NCBI GenBank assembly: GCA_021397845.1
Contig: CM038043.1
Location: 124,581,013 to 124,645,012 of the forward strand
Source: Areca catechu
Taxonomy: Eukaryota; Streptophyta; Magnoliopsida; Arecales; Arecaceae
DNA: 64,000 nucleotides
Direction of reading: 5' to 3'
Both the position numbers and the translations under genes were made by a program. The notes under the pieces are model-generated. The model did not search any database, was not told the origin of the DNA, and saw only the letters and a program-made list of their open reading frames with translations. Below, piece after piece: positions 1-11,861 of this stretch. Numbering within the stretch: the first letter of the stretch is position 1; every line of letters starts with the position of its first letter.

Positions 1-1890
1 CCTAAAAAGGGTATGGGTTACCTTTTCTACCACCCTATTGAGCAAAAGGTCTTTGTCAATAGGCATGCCACATTTTTGGAAAAGAAGTTTATCCAAGAAA
101 GGATAGTGGAGGATATTTGACTTGAAGAAGTTCAACCTATACCTAAAGCAATTCCTCAACCAAATGTTCCTAAGGTCCAGGAACAACCACAACACACACT
201 TTCTTTCTGTAGGTCAGAGAGAGTGTGAAGTGCACCTCTCAGATATGGCTTTGTTATTGGGAATGATAATGAAGCTAGTATCATACAGGATGATGATCCT
301 GTGACATATAAGAAGGTGTCATGAGTGGAGACTCTGATAGATGGCTGGAAGCCATGAAATCTAAGATGGACTCCATGTACTCTAATCAGGTTTGGACATT
401 AGTAGATCTACTTGGGGGAGTAAATCTAATTGGGTGTAAATGGGTCTTCAAGAAGAAGATTGGAGCAAATGGTCAAATAGAGACCTACAAGGCTAGGCAA
501 GTGGCAAAAGGTTTCAGATAAAGACATTGTATTAACTATGATGAAACTTTTTCACCAGTAACCATGATCAAGTCCATTCGGATATTGCTTTCCATAGCTG
601 CATACTATGACTATGAAATCTAGCAGATGGATGTAAAGACTGCTTTCCCTAATGGATATCTTAAGGAAGAAATCTATATGTCATAACCAGAGGGGTTTGT
701 CTCAAGTAAGAGACCAAACCAAGTATGTAGGCTTAAAAAATTCATTTATGGATTAAAGCAAGCATCGAGGAGTTAGAACATCTGCTTTGATGAAACAATC
801 AAAGAGTTTAGTTTCATCAAGAATGTGGATGAACCGTGTGTGTACAAGAAGACAAGTGGATGTGCCCTTATTTTTTTGATTTTGTATATCGATGACATAC
901 TCAAGACAAGTGGATGTGCCCTTATTTTTTTGATTTTGTATATCAATGACATACTCATCATTGGGAATGATATACCAATGTTGCAATCGATCAAGTCTTG
1001 GCTATCAAAGTAGTTTTTGATGAAGAATTTGGGAGAGGTATCTTATATACTAGGTATAAAGATCTATAAAGATAGATCTAAGAGGATGCTTGGCTTATCC
1101 CAATCTAGGTACATTGACTTAGTATTGAAGATATTCAACTAGAGAGAAGTAAGAAAGATTACTTACCCATGAGTCAAGGCATACATCTCTCCAAAAGGAT
1201 GTCTCCTAAGGCACCAGAAGAGAGAGAGAGAATGAGTTTGATTCCTTATGCTTCGACTGTAGGATCAATTATGTATGCCATGTTATGTACCAGGCTTGAT
1301 GTTGCTTATGCCTTGGGTATAGTAAAAAGGTTCCAGGCTGATCCAGGAAAGGATCATTGGAAAGCTGTGAAAAATATCTTAAGTACCTCAGAAGGACTAA
1401 AGATGTTTTTCTAATATATGGTAGATCATAATTGAAACTAGAAGCATATACAGATTCTAGTTTTTAATCAGATCCAGATGATAGAAAATCTATATCAAGG
1501 TATGTCCTCAACCTATATGGTGGTGCAGTAAGTTAGAAGAGTACAAAGTAGCAAACTATAGCTGACTCAGTTACTGAGGCAGAGTACATAGCTGCAAGTG
1601 AAGTCACAAAGAAGCTATGTGGATTAAAAAATTTATAATAGAATTGGACATGATTCCTGCTATACAACAACCGGTGCCACTTTATTGTAATAACACTAGA
1701 GCTATTGCATAAGATAAGGAACCAAGGTCTCATTATAAGTCCAAGCACATCTTAAGATGCTTCCATCTCATTCGAGAGATCATAGAAAGACAAGATGTTC
1801 TCGTTGAATGAGTAGATACAAAGAACAACATAACTGACCCATTTACTAAAGCACTACCATAATAGCAGTTTGATCACCATTTAGATTATA
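1..1890 (+). pseudogene. Decayed Ty1/copia pol remnant (end of integrase, RT, RNase H)
   Basis: This is the 3' half of a copia polyprotein, broken by many stops and frame changes. Conserved blocks can still be read in order. The RT begins near 320-520 with the WTLVD and GCKWVFKKKIG blocks. A second block near 560-790 has the KTAF and YGLKQASR motifs. The YxDD region lies near 890-960, and the RNase H region near 1430-1830. The same blocks occur in much better shape at 32030-33558, so the two copies belong to related families. Several stops look like C-to-T or G-to-A changes of Trp or Gln codons, as expected of old methylated plant retroelements. The gag and most of the integrase lie left of the window. 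It is not a functional gene. Confidence 0.9.
851..958 (+). repeat. In-frame 54-bp tandem duplication of the RT active-site segment
   Basis: Two adjacent 54-bp copies (851-904 and 905-958) differ at about one base. Each encodes 18 residues ending in the YxDD block of copia RT: the first reads YIDD and the second YIND. The intact relative at 32550-32600 has one copy, so this is a local duplication. Confidence 0.85.
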
Positions 1891-1936
1891 TGGATGTAAA
1901 ATACAAAGGCGATTGGCTTTAGTGCAAATGAAAGAT

Positions 1937-4261
1937 TGAAAGAATTATGTCCTGAAAACCAATCTTTGTATGGGCATTTATATGATCTTTCAACTCTTGT
2001 ATAATATTATTTATTAATAAAAGGTATTTGATTCATCATACTTCTACATCTTATCAAGATTATGATGAACCCCATAGGTTAGGGCAATAGAATTAAGGTT
2101 ATGATAGAGATCATAATGGTGAGACCTAAGTTCCTATAAATCTTAATCTAAAACGTTCCTAGTTGTTGGATCATCGATTCGAGGATCAATGAATTCAGAA
2201 AGACTAGCACATCTTATGTATGCTCGATGAAAAGGATGGTTGGTCTCACAGCCACTTATGTAGAGATACTAATATAAGGATGTGGGTGCTCATTAGGCTA
2301 TGAGTTTACTGAACTGATCTGATAAGAGAACATCAAATGGAAGTCTTACTTGTGCATGTGATCCTTAGACCTGAGACTACCATAGTATTTTGTGCACATG
2401 AACCCTATTTTGGTGCATGCTCATTCATGGTAATTAAGTCATGTACATGGTACTTCTGGATATGGTGGATTGTGTATGACCGTAATGAGTAGGTTAACAA
2501 GGAATCGATCACTCCTAGTAAGGGGAGAAGTTATCTCATATGATCTCTTTGAATGATGACTCAGGAAGTCTTTGATCAAAGCATGATAAGATTAGATAGA
2601 ATTTCTAATCTTTCATCGGTCGAGTCTTCATTATCGAATTGAGATTTGAAAGGATTAAGTGCTAAGGTTTGACATTTATCCATACCTATCACTTATTCGG
2701 GATAAAGGGAGATCAAAATATTGAATTGCACGGTAACTTTTCACTAAAGAAAATTTTAATAATTTCTATCAAATTTTTTATCTTCTGGGTAGGCATGACA
2801 TGTTGCTAGACATCAATCATGTCTTGTAGGTTTTTATGAATCAAATTGATCGGATTCATAAGTCAATTTAGAAGCTGATTTGAATTGGCAACTTAGGTCA
2901 GCTCGATTTGACCTAATTAGGTCAATCAGTTTTGATTGGATCGAAATGGCTTGGACCTAGACCTACCGCTAGCAAGATATGGTGGAACCCAAAAGGTCAC
3001 ACATATTAGAAAATTGGCCAAGGAAGTCAATTATATTTTATTAGGATCATTGGATCCTAATTAGCTAGCTAATTGACATACTAGCATTTGTTGGCTAGCC
3101 CAACTCCTAGCCCAATTGGATTGGGTCAGTTAGCTTGCTATTTGGGCTAACCAATTTAAGTAGAACTTAGATTGGGTTGAGTCCTAAGTGGGGCAGCCTT
3201 AATCAGTATTTATCTAAATTTTATTGGACTTTATCCTTTATTTATGGTAGAGTCCAAGGTGGAAGGGACACTTAGCACCAAGTTTGGCATGTGCCAAGAA
3301 TGAAGGGGCGTAGAAGGACCAAGAGTCCTACTTCTAAATTACCTTTTTCAAATAATCTCTAAGTTCCTCTTCCTTATCTCCATGCCCTTTTTGATGGGCT
3401 TTGATCGGTCAATAGGAAGAAATGGCATGAAGAAAATAGGTGCAAGATGAAGGGTCGTGTCCCTTCATTTTGGCACGGATTCAAGGGACCAGAGTCCTTC
3501 TGTTTTAAGACTCTTAATTTTCTCCTATATGCCTCTTGGGATCCCATGCCCTTGGCAATTATCTGACTAGAAATATTCCACATGACAGGTGGAGAAATTG
3601 GCTGGAAAAATAAAGAGACATTTATATGTCTCTTGGCACATGAAAGGATATTTCATGATAAGTCCTCTCACCCAAAAGACTCCTTTTGCTTGAAGGATCT
3701 TATCAAGGGGTTGAGAAAGAGACTTATTAGGCACCTCATCCCTCTCTATAAATAGGCATCGATAATCTGATACCCGTAATTCAATTCTGATCCGAAGAAA
3801 TCTACTTTCTATTTTCTCTTCCATCTTAAGACAAGACTTGTCCTTTTAAGACAAGGCCTGTCTATTTAAGATAAGACCCTAGGAAGAAAATTAGGAGGGC
3901 TATTCAGATTCTAAGAAAGGATGTAAAGAGGTCTTTGAGTGCCCTATAGGAGGGTAGGGGTTCCAGCAAAGGGAGAATGTTAGAAAGGCTATTAGATGAG
4001 TCCTAGTCAAATAAGCAAGCTTGGTAGGAGTGTTTTCTTTGGTCTAGTTCCTGTATGGATCACCTCTAGAGGGCATACACTTGTGTGCCTTATGAAAATA
4101 AAGAGTATAGTGCTCTAAGTATTCTTCTATAATCTTAAAGTTTTGATTTATTAGTTGTCATGGTCAAGTGGTTCTAGGATTTAGGGTTCCTGTCGATTAG
4201 GATTTCAATAATAAAAATTTTGAAACCCGATCTTCCGTTGCTCCCTACCCGGAACCCAACA
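1937..4261 (+). repeat. 3' LTR of the left copia element
   Basis: The LTR starts TGAAAGAATTATGTCC just after a purine-rich tract and ends in CCCAACA, about 2.3 kb. It shares short blocks with the LTR at 33579-36035, for example the segment after the start around a GATGAACCCCATAG motif and the GGTAACTTT motif further in. A TATA box is visible at 3747-3754. Downstream are repeated TTAAGACAAG motifs (about 3825-3885), also present in the other copia LTR. The matching 5' LTR is outside the window. Confidence 0.8.
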
Positions 4262-4266
4262 GTGAG

Positions 4267-5070
4267 TGTAAGAGTGGGTCAAGTCATGGCTGCACATGAG
4301 CTTGGGTAAGTGCTCTCCTAAATAGATTAGCTTTGGAAGAAGTTTGAGTTAGGTTAGGTTCATGAGTTATATTTCTAGTTGGATTATGAGAGCCTTTTTG
4401 GTCTATAAAAGGGGCATACCATGTAACCTAGTGATTAAGGAATAAAACCTAACTTCTCTCTAACTCTTGTCTCCCTCTCTTACTGGTTTCTTGCTATTTG
4501 AGTAGTAGCAAAAAGGAGCCCTCACACTTCCCAAGAAGTAGAAGTGGGGTGCATGCAAGTATCTCATGTGTGCCATCCTTCCATGCACTAAGAAGGGACC
4601 CTCTATTCTCATGCCTCAAGGAAGGCTCCATATCCAAGGATGCATCTAGTGTGATATGGAAGTAGAGGAGGAGGCATGGAGGAGTTTTTGAGGTGGGTAA
4701 GATTTAAGGAAGTGCACAAAGAGATGAGCACAGGCAAAGGCTGCTATTCTAAAAAGTTGCCATAAAGTCCCTATCAAATTAGGACTCCTCCTCATCTAAA
4801 GATTTCATCTAGATCTCTAAGTCCCAAGTATCCATGCCCCTTGCCCTAGTTTATAGGATGTTAGGTCATGAATGTTCAGATTTGGAGATGTATCCCAGGT
4901 TCATAGAAGCAAGGAGATGCGAACTAGGTCACTGTAATATGTTTTCTAGTGTGCTATGACTTAGGATTTGATTATTGGCTATCCAAACGAATTCCAATCA
5001 ACATTAAATTTTGCAGAGTGCTTCCTCGTTGGTATCCTTAGGTCCATGCATGAGCATGGTAGTTATAATA
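4267..5070 (+). repeat. 5' LTR of the LARD-like element
   Basis: Paired with 8151-8998. It has TATAAAA at 4404-4410 and is followed by the tRNA-Met primer site at 5073. It starts within a few bases of the end of the left copia LTR. Confidence 0.65.
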
Positions 5071-5072
5071 AT

Positions 5073-5084
5073 TGGTATCAGAGC
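5073..5084 (+). other. Primer-binding site (initiator tRNA-Met type)
   Basis: TGGTATCAGAGC is the standard sequence complementary to the 3' end of plant initiator tRNA-Met, used to prime minus-strand synthesis in many LTR retrotransposons. It sits two bases after the LTR. Confidence 0.8.
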
Positions 5085-5403
5085 TAGGTGAGCATGGAAT
5101 GGAGGAGCAAGGCACTATATGTTGCCCAGTAAGCAACCCAAGAGGGGGGGTGAATTGGATCTCTAAAAATTAATCTAAAAAGACTTTACTTGATGCAAAG
5201 CAATATAATCCAATTCAATAATTAATTATTCAAGGTACTATAAGTTCAAATGCAATGCTCTTAAATAAAAGTGCAGCAAAATTAAAGAGTAATAATAAAG
5301 AGCAAGTAGAGAGAGATTAATCAACCACAAAGATCAAGAAATATAGTGGTTCGGTGCTATCCAATGCACCTGCATCCACTCTCCAAGATTTCCTTGGAAA
5401 TTC

Positions 5404-5671
5404 ACTATAATCACACCCGATTATAGTTGATTAGTTTTGGGCTTACTAATCAAAAATCCAACTTGTTTTCATAAGGCTAACAAGTCAAAACCTCACTTGG
5501 TTTTACGGGCAAACCAAGAACCTAATTGGTTTTCAAAAGCTAACCAATAACCTCCCTTGGTTTTTCGGGCTAACCAAGAATCTAAGTGGTTTTGCGAACT
5601 AACCACCAACCTAATTGGTTTTGCAAAGGCTCACCAATAACCTCACTTGGTCTTATAATAGGCTAACCAAG
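5404..5671 (+). repeat. Array of nine short hairpins with differing stems
   Basis: Successive perfect inverted repeats of 6-9 bp are spaced about 30 bp apart from 5496 onward. Stem arms are 5404-5411/5420-5427, 5427-5435/5445-5453, 5461-5467/5479-5485, 5496-5503/5511-5518, 5525-5531/5542-5548, 5556-5562/5572-5578, 5586-5591/5601-5606, 5614-5619/5633-5638 and 5646-5651/5666-5671. Stem sequences change between units (CTTGGTT, ATTGGTT, GTGGTT, ACTTGTT, TTGATTAGT), and in each the partner arm changes to match. Several loops share a GGGCT or AGGCT end. Confidence 0.8.
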
Positions 5672-6089
5672 AACCCTTATAACAAATAAAGTTTAGAAGT
5701 AATGAAACAAAGTAAGCTTTCTAAAACAAAATGGGTATCTCTTTGAAGCTCGATGTAGAAGTGCTTTGAACTTGTTGAAGCCTCTTGTATTGCTCAAGAA
5801 TGGATGATCTTCAATGCTTTTGAAGGCTCTTGAATGCTTGGAGGCTTGCTTTAGCTTGAGAGTAGTTGAATCTTCAAAGAATAGGAGTTAAAGCTTTCTT
5901 TTCTTCTCTCTTCTCAATGGTATTCAATAATATTCAATCTCTTATCATTTGCTTTGATTTGGAGCATATATATACTTTCCCAAGGCCTCAAATCCCGTTA
6001 CTAGCCATTAGACTTGAAAACTAGCCGTTGGAGGGCAAAATGGGCAAGTTCTGCATTTGAAAAACTAGCCATTACTGTTGCCAGAACTC

Positions 6090-6470
6090 CATGTGTCGAT
6101 ATTTCAAACTGTGAATCGACATATAAGGTCGACACTTGAACTTTTTGAGTCGACACCCAATTAAAATAGCTCCAATCTGATTCTCTGAAAATCTCATATG
6201 TGTCGACACTTACTCAGTTGAGTCGACACCTTGCTTTCATGTATTGACACTTCAGCTGTTCTTCATTTTCAGCAAGTTCTGTGGCTTGAAAGTCTCAGGC
6301 GATGTGTTGATCCATGTGTCAACATTTTGAGTCGATATTTGAAGCCATGTGTTGACACTTAATATGTGCCATCTGAAACATTCTTGCATACCGGTCTGAG
6401 TTAATACTTTACCTCCATGTGTCGACACTTGGTGTCATATGTCGATACTTTGAGTCGACACATCATTGAA
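6090..6470 (+). repeat. Scattered TGTCGACACT motifs in the solo LTR
   Basis: The palindrome-containing motif TGTCGACACTT and one- or two-base variants recur about a dozen times, often paired as TGTCGACACTT followed by GAGTCGACAC. No regular period was found. Confidence 0.6.
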
Positions 6471-6725
6471 AATTTTATAGAAAGGCTGAACTTGAGCTAA
6501 AACACATTTCACTTAAACCAAATATCCAATCAAGCAATTCTTAAGTTTCCAAGTCCTCTTTGAGCAATTCTTTTCATTCAAACTTGGTCTCTTCAAACAA
6601 TTAAGCTTCTTCAAATTTGTGAGCACCTTTTTCAACAAAAATATACTTCAAGAAAATCATTAGTCCTCAACTTATACTTAACCATTTTGCTTATCATCAA
6701 AATCAATAACGGAGTCAACACTATA

Positions 6726-8150
6726 GAAATTCTATTTAAAATATAATTTGATAGCAGGACATTTTTTGCTCTCTCTACTAGTCCCAGGAGGAGCCCCCGG
6801 TGGTCAAGTTTCAAGGGTAGGAAGCAAGGAGAGGCATCCAAGAAGGGAGAAAGAAGTTTACTACAATTATATTTCAGGTTATTGAAATGTGCACACCTAT
6901 TCCATGGTATGCCTCAAATCTATTTTCATTCTTGTTATGATTTGGCCAACCAGGAGTAGTAGGTTGAAGGTAGAGGTTGAGAGGCTTGATGGGAGGGGAA
7001 GCTTCTTGGGGTAGAAGGTTTGGATGGTAGTTTTTCTAGTCCAACTTTGGTTGGATACAGTCTTGAAGAAAAGGCTGAAGTCTATGATGGATATTGGCAG
7101 CATAGTTCTCTAGTGAAGATGGGCAGCAAGGGGTACTTTGATGGATGAGGAGTATTTGGCATGCTAGAGAAAAGGTTCCTCAAGGGATAATGATCGAGGT
7201 GGATTTGAATAAGTAACTATATGCCTTCAGACATAGGAAGGCAAAAAAGTAGTTGGGGTACCTTCGATGGATCAATTAGAGTGAGATTTGCAAAGCCTTA
7301 GGATGACAGACATGGTTTATTCCTAGAGTATTACTACTAGTTCAAATGAAGATGAGGTCCTCTTGGGAGTTTCAGAGAGGTTCACAAAGTACGAAGCATC
7401 CAAAATGGTAGCAATGATGGTAGAGGTGCAGCGGGAGGCCTATTAGGATAGCTTTGGATAGCTAACCTCAGTTTTATTTTAATCTTCAGCAGGGACACTA
7501 GGAGGAGGCATCATTTAGGTGGAGCACTAGCTAGAGGTGACTTTACATGTGGAGGAAAGTTTGGCATAGGTTTAGAGCCTTTACGAGCACCAGAAAGATG
7601 TGCTCTGGGGAGACCGTGTCAAATAGTTTGGTTGCAGTGAGAGAGAAGCTAGATACCTATGAGAAAACTGAGATGAGCCTTGAGAGAGATAGGTGGGTCT
7701 GAGCTAGGACATGCGAGTTGCAATCTCTCTAAAAGAAGTTGAAGCGATGACTAGTGCTGCAGAAGAGAAAGATGCTTACATGACATAGGAGAGTGCCCAG
7801 ATCCAAGTGAGGATCTTCAGCCCAGGTGGAGGGGGTTATCTTAAAAGCCTCCAGTGTTGAAGGGATTGGCATTGGCATTTGGAGTTTGTATAGGGAGCTA
7901 TCAGGGTGCATAGCAGTAGCACAGTGGCAGCACGTTGATGTAGATGGATCACATAGAACGTGCCAAGGCTTGTAGGCACCAAGGTAAAAATTATTTACAC
8001 ATATATGGTACTTCCAAGCCTTGGAAGGCTAGGAGAAGAGTCATGGCGATGGCTCAATGAATCTAGGATCAATTTGGGTCCTAGGGTTAGGATTGGTTTG
8101 GTCTTAAGGGGGCTAATTTATATTGGATCAGGTTTGGATCCAAATGGGTT
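6726..8150. other. Non-coding remainder of the LARD-like internal region
   Basis: There are no long reading frames and no retroviral motifs. The sequence is G-rich on the plus strand and ends at the second LTR. Confidence 0.5.
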
Positions 8151-8998
8151 TGAAAGTAGATCTAGTCATGGGTGTACATGGGCTTGGTTAAGTACTCTCC
8201 TAATTGGATTAGCTTTGAAAAAAGTTTGAGTTAGGTTAGGTTCATGAGTTATATTCCTAGTTGGATTAGGAGAGTCTTTTTGGTTTATAAAAGGGGTATA
8301 CCATGTAACCTAATAATTAAGGAATCAAACCTAACTTCTCCCTAACTCTTTTCTTCCTTTTTCACTGGTTTCTTGCTATCCAAGCAGCAGCAAGGAGGAT
8401 CCCTTATGCCACCCAGGAAGTAGAAGGGGAGTGCATACAGGTATCTCACATGTGCCCTCCTTCCGTGCACAAGGGGAGTGCATACAGGTATCTCACATGT
8501 GCCCTCCTTCTGTGCACAAAAATGGGACTCTCCCTCCTCATGCCCCAAGGAATGCTCCACGTCCAAGGAGGCATTTGATGTGATCTAAAATCAGAGAAGG
8601 AGATTTGAAGGAGGTTTTGAGGTGGGTACGAGTCAAGGAAGCATACAAAGCAATGAGCACAGGCAAAAGCTACTATGCTAAAAAGTTGCCATGAAGTCTC
8701 TATCAAACTAGGACTTCTCCTTATCCAAGGAATTCATCCAGGTCTCTAAGTCTCAAGCATCCACACCCCTTGCCTTGGTTCCTAGGATGTTTGGGCATGA
8801 ATTTTAGACTAGAAATGTATCCCAGGTCTGTGAAAGGGGGGGAGATGCGAACTAAGTCGCTGCAATAGGTTTTATAGTGCATAGTGACTTAGAGCTTGAT
8901 TGTTGGTTGCCCAAATGAATTTCGATTGACATAGAATTTTGCAATTTGCTTCCTCACTAGTGTCCTCAGCTCTATGCATGAGCTTGGCAATTATATTA
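8151..8998 (+). repeat. 3' LTR of the LARD-like element
   Basis: Counterpart of 4267-5070, with TATAAAA at 8286-8292. It contains a private tandem duplication of about 48 bp (roughly 8424-8518) around the motif GTGCATACAGGTATCTCAC, which the other LTR has only once. Confidence 0.65.
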
Positions 8999-10508
8999 GC
9001 AGAACCCTTTCTTTAATGTCAATCCGTTGCTGCAAGTCTCTAACTCATTGTGGCAGACAGTATCCTATCGAGATGGAGGCCAGTCTCCTACAGACATGGA
9101 GAGGCCTAGTGCTAGATAGCTCTTTCCTTTGGGAGACCTGTAAAGAAATTCACTCTCCAGAGATTCTCTAGTTGAGGACCATTTGATGCTTAAGTCAATC
9201 GAAGCCCTTAGCAATGATAGAGTTGAGTAGAGAGTGGCAATATTTAGGCTCTGTTACTTCTCAGAAGAGGTTACTCATCTGAGGGTCTCCTTTGCCCCTT
9301 CTTATATAGAGAGGATGAGTAGTTGATCGTTATTGCTAGATTTAGTCATAATTCCAAAGAGTCTGCACTCATTATAGATAGTGGGGGTGCTAACCAGTGA
9401 TTTTGAAGAATCCCCATTATAATAGAAAGTGGTGTTGCCAGTTATGCAGATCAGATATGGAGGAAGATCTAGCATATCATTAGTGAAGATATTATACTGT
9501 AAATAAGCCCATGTATATTCCACAGAGATGGCAGCATCAGAGTTTCAAGGCACATCATTACTTCAGTACTCTATTGAACTAACTAATTATTGTCATCTGA
9601 CGGGATCGGATAGTTGTATACTGTGGATTGAACAAGCTCTTCTATGTGGTACAATGCTCTACTTAATTGAGTTGGGATATCCTTGTTGAGGTGAAGCTTT
9701 GCCTATAATCGGGATTGTTTGCTCCTTTTACTTTGATTTGTGGTCAGTTGCTATCTAAGCTTTGGACCAGTTGTTTTTCAAAATTATTGGTATGACCATT
9801 TCCTCTAGTAGTAGCCATGTATTTTTTTTCCACTGTGAAGATTATCGGTACATGTAAAAATAGCGAGTTACCTCCTCGACCAAGGTCTGAGTTCTTTTAG
9901 TCGAGAAAATGACTTGTTCGCTCAATACATATTTAAAAAAACCTCTTTCTTGTATTTACATACTATTATTAGTCTCATCAGTTTTCACTTAAAACAAGTT
10001 AATTTCTTTAGTTGTAGTTTTTTCTTGCATTTTCCCCTTTCACTTAGTCCCCTGGAATTCTTAACCATTGATTACCTGAGATTCTAGACAATATAGTTAT
10101 CAAATTTGAGCTATTTTGAGAAGATACACTTGATGATGTATCCAATGTCATATGTGTTAGAAGACCTTGAACAATTAGAAAAAATAAATAATAACTTTTA
10201 GCTATATTTTTTGAATGGGATTTTTAATTATTACTAAATCAATTTTGACTCGTGATTGATACAAATTAAGGAACATTGGAGCATTGGTTTTTGTAAGATC
10301 GACCATGAGCAGTGATCTTTTGGATTAATCTGAGAGAGATATTAAGAATAAAATCATTAAACTATGTGAAAACTTGTATAGATATGCATATATTTTTTTA
10401 AAATAAAAAATCCAAATAATAACTTTTGATTGGTCTTTTTGATCGAGATGTTGGCTTCTTTGGTTTCATATTTGAAAACATCAATTCTATCTTAAATTTA
10501 TAGGTGAT
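8999..10508. other. Intergenic stretch without recognisable features
   Basis: Only short reading frames are present. The sequence becomes AT-rich from about 9780. I see no RNA gene, promoter or repeat that I can support. Confidence 0.5.
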
Positions 10509-11317
10509 TGTTGGGATATCCCGGTCCAAGTACGAGCCAACCACCAGTCCTGCCGGCCGAAGACCGTTCTCCTAAACTACCATCTTTAGGCCTAGACATT
10601 CGGAAAAAACCAGACAACCGATGGGCAACCCGAAGCTCTTTGCGGGTCTACGGCACCCGAAAGCAAGGCCTTCGGATCCCGTCTTTAGCCTTCATCGAAG
10701 ACATGATCTCCAGTCTTTGACAAGGACCAAGTCCTCGATCTATGCCAAAGACGGGATCTCCAATCTGTCTTAAGAAGATCCGAGGATGAAGACTTTCCCG
10801 ATCAGATGATGGGAATCTCTTAAAAAGGGAAAAAATCTAAAGATAGATCAACGATCTGTCTGGAACAGCTATAAAACACAATAAGTAACGGTAACCTACG
10901 ATTACTATCTACCATCTCCAAGACACAATCATGGTACATAACTCCAGCTGCAACATCTCCAGTCTGGCCGGAACCATTCGATGACAACCCACGACTGCGG
11001 ATCATGGGAGAGAAATTAACTCTCCACCATAATCGCTGGAAGAAGAACGGAACCGCCAGTTGGATGGCTCCTTATAAATAATGGTAAGAGGGAATGCTCG
11101 AGGTAAGAGGCACAATATACTCCAAAAATCTCAGAGTCTTTTCCCTCTGTTTCTCCTCACCTTTCCCATTCTGTGGTTGGAGCCCGCCTCTAACTTAGGC
11201 ATCGAAGTGTCCCCCGTCGGAGCAACTCCGGCAAGGGATTTGTTTTGCAGGTGAACCAGGGAGCGGTCCTACGATCCAGTAGCTCTAACCGGCCAGAACA
11301 GGAACTCTATGCCAACA
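10509..11317 (+). repeat. 5' LTR of the plus-strand gypsy element
   Basis: Begins TGTTGGGATATCCC and ends in GCCAACA, with TG/CA termini, 809 bp. The sequence directly after it, starting GATTGGTGCGCTAGG, resembles the primer site of the Tat-1 element on the other strand (26200-26220), which supports the boundary. Confidence 0.75.
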
Positions 11318-11861
11318 GATTGGTGCGCTAGGAAGGGGGGGTTTATGCAACTCTCTGTTATTAAGCTCCCCTCCCTAACAAGGAAAAGGACAAAATTTCC
11401 AATGGCAAGAGGAAAGACTCAGATCACCTCAACTAGCCGAAGTCGTGCTCCTTCCTAGGGGAAAAGAGCACCCGTAAGGAACGAGGTTTCACCTCCCACC
11501 ATGGTCATAGAACGATAGCAGTTTGAAGCCCTCCTGAACCAGGTTACTAATCTTACGGTGATAGTTCAAGACTTCCAAAGTAGAGCTTTCCAGGTGGTGC
11601 CTCCGCTGACCACCTCCAGGCACAGCTCGCGCCGACGGAGGAAAAGAGCCCCTCGAGAGGGGTCCACACATCTCTCCCCCATCTTCGGCCCTCACCAAAG
11701 GCCAAAATCCAGAAATGCCTAGGCCCACTAATTCCCCACAAAGGGGGAAGAGACCAAGGCAAACCTCCTCTCCTTCTTCCTAAAACTCTACCCCCATAGA
11801 GAAAGCACCGAACCAGGTTCTCCCCGATTATGATGAAAAGTTTAAGGCCATCGAATCAAAA

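Larger units (their letters stand above)
5120..6720 (+). mobile_element. Solo LTR (1.6 kb) with CTATA target duplication
   Basis: The element starts TGTTGCCCAG and ends GTCAACA, giving TGTTG/CAACA inverted termini. It is flanked by a perfect 5-bp direct repeat, CTATA at 5115-5119 and 6721-6725. It has no internal region, primer site or coding sequence, so it is best read as a solo LTR left by recombination between two LTRs. Near its start it has a G-run, then an array of about nine small hairpins (5404-5671). Further on it carries scattered TGTCGACAC-type motifs (about 6090-6470). It is nested in the LARD-like element and is therefore younger than its host. Confidence 0.85.
4267..8998 (+). 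mobile_element. Non-autonomous LTR element (LARD-like) with no coding capacity
   Basis: Two similar flanking sequences of about 0.8 kb (4267-5070 and 8151-8998) have matching internal landmarks. These include a promoter TATAAAA at 4404-4410 and 8286-8292, and a shared segment around the motif GAGTTAGGTTAGGTTCATG. A primer-binding site complementary to initiator tRNA-Met, TGGTATCAGAGC, lies at 5073-5084, immediately inside the left copy, which fixes it as the 5' LTR. Apart from the solo LTR at 5120-6720, the internal region is about 1.5 kb and shows no gag or pol motifs. It would therefore depend on proteins from other elements. The terminal bases are not canonical and no target duplication is evident, so the outer ends are approximate. 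Confidence 0.7.
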
